18,100 bases of DNA from an uncultured Steroidobacteraceae bacterium (GTDB taxonomy: Bacteria > Pseudomonadota > Gammaproteobacteria > Steroidobacterales > Steroidobacteraceae), in contig CATPBM010000222.1 of NCBI GenBank assembly GCA_955652625.1, forward strand, positions 1 to 18,100, given 5' to 3'. Under the pieces are notes generated by a model, which ran no database searches, was not told the DNA's origin, and saw only the letters and a list, made by a program, of their open reading frames with translations. Of this stretch, positions 15,758 through 18,100 are shown in pieces; position 1 is the first letter of the stretch, and each line of letters begins with the position of its first letter. The position numbers and the translations under genes were made by a program.

Positions 15758-16429
15758 ATGTGCGGCAAGTACATCCTGGCGCAGGCCGCTAAGGCCGAGC
15801 GCGCGATGGGTATCCGGCGCGGACGTTGGGAGTATCCGCTGAGCTACCGCGTGCTGCCGACCGAGCAGGTGCCGGTTGTGGTCGAGGCTTCCGGGGAGCG
15901 CGAAGCGGCAATGATGCGCTGGGGCTTGATTCCATATTGGGCGTACGGCGTGCCGCTCAAGGCCTCCACCATCAATGCCACCGTGGAGCGCATCGAGAAC
16001 GCACCCAGCTACCGCGATGCGTGGAATCGCGGGCAGCGCTGCATCCTCGTCATGGGGGGCTTCTACGAGCCGCACGTGAATACGGACGGCTCGCGTGAGC
16101 CATATTTCCTCAAGCTCTCCGATCGCGAGGTGTTTGGTGTCGCGGGGCTGTGGGATCGCTCGCGCCGTGAGGACGGATCACACGTGTTTTCCTGCACGCT
16201 TATCACCGTACCGGCGAACCAACTGCTCGCCGAAGTTCACAATGCCAAGCAGCGTATGCCCGCGATCCTCGCCGCGGCCGACCACGAGCCATGGCTCAAC
16301 GGCGCCCCGCAGCAGGCTCGCGCCGCGCTCAAGCCTTATCCTGATGAGCTCATGACGGCCTGGAAAGTGAGTAGCAGGGTAAACAGTCCCCGGCTTCCCA
16401 ACGACGCGGGCCTCATCGAGCCTGCCTAG
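15758..16429 (+). CDS. SRAP-domain protein (YedK/HMCES-like abasic-site DNA-protein crosslinker)
   Basis: 223 aa, starting MCG, so Cys2 becomes the N-terminal catalytic cysteine after Met removal. In E. coli YedK this cysteine forms a thiazolidine crosslink with abasic sites in single-stranded DNA. The other key residues are present: Asn73 (INATVE), Glu104 (GFYEP) and His161 (EVHNAKQRMP), matching YedK Asn75, Glu105 and His160. MMRWGLIPYWAYG and the C-terminal VSSRVNSPRLPNDAGLIEP also fit the family. Differences: INAR is INAT, the Trp after the catalytic Glu is Pro, the conserved YNVAP is YRVLP, and the HxxRxP loop is longer (HNAKQRMP). It is thus a divergent member, perhaps with altered DNA contact. 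Cytoplasmic. Old names call it SOS response-associated peptidase; protease activity is only for self-processing. Confidence 0.9.
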   Translation: MCGKYILAQAAKAERAMGIRRGRWEYPLSYRVLPTEQVPVVVEASGEREAAMMRWGLIPYWAYGVPLKASTINATVERIENAPSYRDAWNRGQRCILVMGGFYEPHVNTDGSREPYFLKLSDREVFGVAGLWDRSRREDGSHVFSCTLITVPANQLLAEVHNAKQRMPAILAAADHEPWLNGAPQQARAALKPYPDELMTAWKVSSRVNSPRLPNDAGLIEPA

Positions 16430-16550
16430 CTTGCGATGGCGCATCATCGTTCACGGTCGGTTCAGGGGCCCCCGTGTGTCATTGAGTGTGGCAGAGTATG
16501 GTTTGGGCCGTGGGCGCAGGTATCCGTAATCCGTATCCAAGGAGGGTTTT

Positions 16551-16997
16551 ATGCGAGCGATGTATTCCGCGATTATTTCGGTGCTGGCTCTCGGCGCATT
16601 CGCGCCCGGCGCCAAAGCGCAGGTCGACATCAATGCCACCATTTCCGGTGAAGTGAGGCCCGGTGTCTACGGCCGGGTCGTAGTGGGTGAGCAGCGCCCG
16701 GCGCTGGTTTACGAGCAGCCGGTGATCGTGGAGCGTGTTGAAGCTCCGCCAGAGCCGGTGTATCTGCACGTACCGCCGGAGCACGCCAGGAACTGGCACA
16801 GGTATTGTCACGAGTACCAGGCCTGCAACCGCCCGGTGTATTTCGTGCGATCGGCCGAATATGAGCCCGGCTACCGGGGCCATGAAGAGCACGAACGCCG
16901 TCATCACGATGATGACCACGGGGACCGCGACCGCGGCGAGCATGATCATGGTGATCATGAGCACGGCGATCGTGACCACGGCGATCGTGACCATTAA
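16551..16997 (+). CDS. Secreted small protein with His/Asp-rich C-terminal tail
   Basis: 148 aa; ATG at 16551 with AAGGAGG five bases upstream, the best Shine-Dalgarno in the window, hinting at strong translation. Residues 1-23 are a signal peptide (cleavage after AKA). The mature part starts QVDINATISGEVRPGVYGRV, followed by Pro/Val-rich segments and NWHRYCHEYQACNRPVYFV with Cys86 and Cys92, which may pair as a disulfide in the periplasm. Residues 111-148 hold 11 His and 11 Asp in 38 positions, as HGDRD-like repeats, and should bind metal ions such as Ni, Cu or Zn loosely. The core resembles short exported hypotheticals I have seen in proteobacteria; the tail looks added. No metal transporter is adjacent. 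Role in metal buffering is inference. Confidence 0.85.
   Translation: MRAMYSAIISVLALGAFAPGAKAQVDINATISGEVRPGVYGRVVVGEQRPALVYEQPVIVERVEAPPEPVYLHVPPEHARNWHRYCHEYQACNRPVYFVRSAEYEPGYRGHEEHERRHHDDDHGDRDRGEHDHGDHEHGDRDHGDRDH
16962..16991 (+). repeat. Tandem 15-base repeat coding HGDRD
   Basis: CACGGCGATCGTGAC occurs twice head to tail at 16962-16976 and 16977-16991, exact at DNA level, in frame at the very end of the His/Asp-rich protein. A third, degenerate copy region precedes it (GATCATG-rich, 16941-16961). Identity at silent positions shows recent duplication. Confidence 0.85.
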
Positions 16998-17046
16998 GCC
17001 CCGCGACGATTGAACGCTGCGCTGCCGATTCGAGGCTGAGCACCGC

Positions 17047-17075
17047 CCGCGCGCGATGGCCTGCATCGCGCGCGG
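17047..17075. terminator. Perfect 12-base-pair GC palindrome, likely transcription end of the His-rich gene
   Basis: CCGCGCGCGATG at 17047-17058 and CATCGCGCGCGG at 17064-17075 are perfect reverse complements with a five-base loop GCCTG. It lies 50 bases past the stop of the His/Asp-rich protein and 62 bases or more before the DUF748 gene. The stem is followed by CTCCCCCGACCC rather than a T tract, so intrinsic termination is likely but not certain. Confidence 0.55.
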
Positions 17076-17152
17076 CTCCCCCGACCCGTCATGCCATGGT
17101 GGCAGGGGCGTCGATACTCTAGGATAGCCCGGGAAGAATGCTGCGGGGGTCC

Positions 17153-18100
17153 ATGGGTCGTCATCGACGCTATGTCATCGGACTCGCCATCCTCGTCGTG
17201 CTCATCGGTGCGTACGCGGTGGCGGGCTTCCTCGGCGTACCGTACTTCGCGCGCAAGAGCATGCAGGACTTCGTGCGCACGCATTATGGTCGCGCGCTTG
17301 CCCTCGGCGAGATCCATTTCAATCCGTTCACCCTCAACGTGGAACTGAACAAGGTGGCCCTGCCCGATGCCGACGGGCAGCCGATGCTGACGCTCGAGAG
17401 GCTGTCGGTGGATCTGCAGTGGGCGAGCCTGTGGCGCCTCGGCCCCAGCTTTGGCACGATCTTCCTCGAGCGGCCGTACGTGCGCGCGGTGATCCGCCGG
17501 GACGGCGCGGTGAACCTCTCCGATCTGGGCAAGGGCTTCGCGCCCGCGCAACTGCAAAAGAAATCCGCGCCCCTGCGGCTGTACATCCAGCGCCTGGCGG
17601 TGATCTCCGGCACGAGCGCGTTCGAGGACCGCACGCGGCCGACGCCGTTTCACGCCGAATTCAAGCCCATCGGATTCGAATTGCGCGACTTCAGCACCAC
17701 CGCTGCGACGGGCGACATCTATGCTCTGAATGCGGCATCGCCCGAGGGTGAGCGGCTCATCTGGAACGGTATGCTGCGTCTGGACCCGCTTTCCTCGCAC
17801 GGCACGTTCGAGATAGCGGACCTGAAGGCGCATACGCTGTGGAATTACCTGCGTGACAGCATGCCGTTCGAGATCAGCTCGGGCGTCATCGCCATCAAGG
17901 GCGATTACGAGCTCGCGAGCCATGACAACGGTCCGGTGAGCATGAATATCAACGTGCGCAGCACGGCCGTGACCAGCCTCGGCGCCAGGCCCAAGGGAGC
18001 TGCGCAGAATTACATCGATGTGGCGCGCATCGAGGTCAACAACACGCAGGTTGACCTGACCCGGCACTCGGTCAACGTCGCGAAAGTGCAGCTCTCCGGC
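17153..18100 (+). CDS. DUF748 (AsmA-like) envelope protein, N-terminal part, runs off the right edge
   Basis: The frame from ATG 17153 is open to the last base (316 codons). An in-frame ATG at 17138 would add five residues; GGGGG stands just before 17153. Residues 7-30 are a signal anchor (YVIGLAILVVLIGAYAVAGF), then FARKSMQDFVRTHYGRALAL, GEIHFNPFTLNVELNKVALP and LSVDLQWASLWRLGPSFGTI with FLERPYVRAVIRRDGAVNLS. This opening is that of DUF748 proteins, long AsmA-superfamily members of about 1000 residues, related to TamB/YhdP-type bridges thought to carry lipid between the membranes. It should be anchored in the inner membrane with a beta-groove in the periplasm. Most of the protein is outside the window. 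It may start its own transcript, as a palindrome separates it from the gene before. Confidence 0.88.
   Translation, partial: MGRHRRYVIGLAILVVLIGAYAVAGFLGVPYFARKSMQDFVRTHYGRALALGEIHFNPFTLNVELNKVALPDADGQPMLTLERLSVDLQWASLWRLGPSFGTIFLERPYVRAVIRRDGAVNLSDLGKGFAPAQLQKKSAPLRLYIQRLAVISGTSAFEDRTRPTPFHAEFKPIGFELRDFSTTAATGDIYALNAASPEGERLIWNGMLRLDPLSSHGTFEIADLKAHTLWNYLRDSMPFEISSGVIAIKGDYELASHDNGPVSMNINVRSTAVTSLGARPKGAAQNYIDVARIEVNNTQVDLTRHSVNVAKVQLSG

Noticed and set aside
16941..16995. Short repeats at the end of the His-rich gene as a CRISPR-like or other array
   Set aside because: The units are in-frame codon repeats without spacers and end at the stop codon; they are explained by the His/Asp-rich tail.
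16994..18067. 357-codon minus-strand frame opposite the DUF748 gene
   Set aside because: The plus-strand frame has a signal anchor and DUF748 opening motifs; the minus frame has no recognisable feature.

Overview
The window is GC-rich, densely coded chromosomal DNA from a Gram-negative bacterium. A type Vd patatin with an outer-membrane barrel, a lipobox lipoprotein, a DUF748/AsmA-like protein, periplasmic PQQ enzymology and Shine-Dalgarno-led genes point to a gamma- or betaproteobacterium. A soil or freshwater gammaproteobacterium of the Steroidobacter/Xanthomonadales kind is a guess from gene style only. There is no tRNA, rRNA, CRISPR array, IS element or phage gene, and no gene-free stretch longer than about 190 bases.

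Layout. At the left edge the 5' part of a PQQ-dependent dehydrogenase reads leftward, divergent from a complete PlpD-like patatin phospholipase autotransporter (513-2789). A long inverted repeat separates the patatin from a convergent leftward three-gene operon (4609 to 2883): an 88-aa orphan, a cupin, and a membrane protein with a possible PH-like N-terminal domain. Divergent from this operon is a 675-aa orphan lipoprotein with two coiled-coil arms (4759-6786). Next come a carboxylate/sialate-type MFS transporter (minus), MsrA (plus), an MHS-family MFS transporter with a large extracytoplasmic insert (minus), an APC amino-acid permease (plus) and a PhnB-like VOC protein (plus).

From 12821 an MBOAT O-acyltransferase overlaps a membrane-anchored SGNH-like partner; together they look like a complete acyl-transfer cassette for an envelope or secreted polymer. 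A small zinc-ribbon protein (minus) and a divergent SRAP/YedK-type protein (plus) share an upstream region carrying an ACAGT/ACTGT motif cluster. The right edge has a secreted protein with a His/Asp-rich tail and the 5' part of a DUF748 protein.

The functions lean toward the cell envelope (PlpD-like protein, lipoprotein, MBOAT/SGNH, DUF748, periplasmic PQQ enzyme), nutrient uptake (three permeases) and repair (MsrA for oxidised Met, SRAP for abasic DNA). I see no single new multi-gene system with strong support. The best leads are the orphan coiled-coil lipoprotein, the cupin/PH-like operon, the stand-alone MBOAT-SGNH pair with a Glu in place of the usual catalytic Asp, the divergent SRAP active-site surroundings, and the MsrA with a displaced second resolving cysteine.
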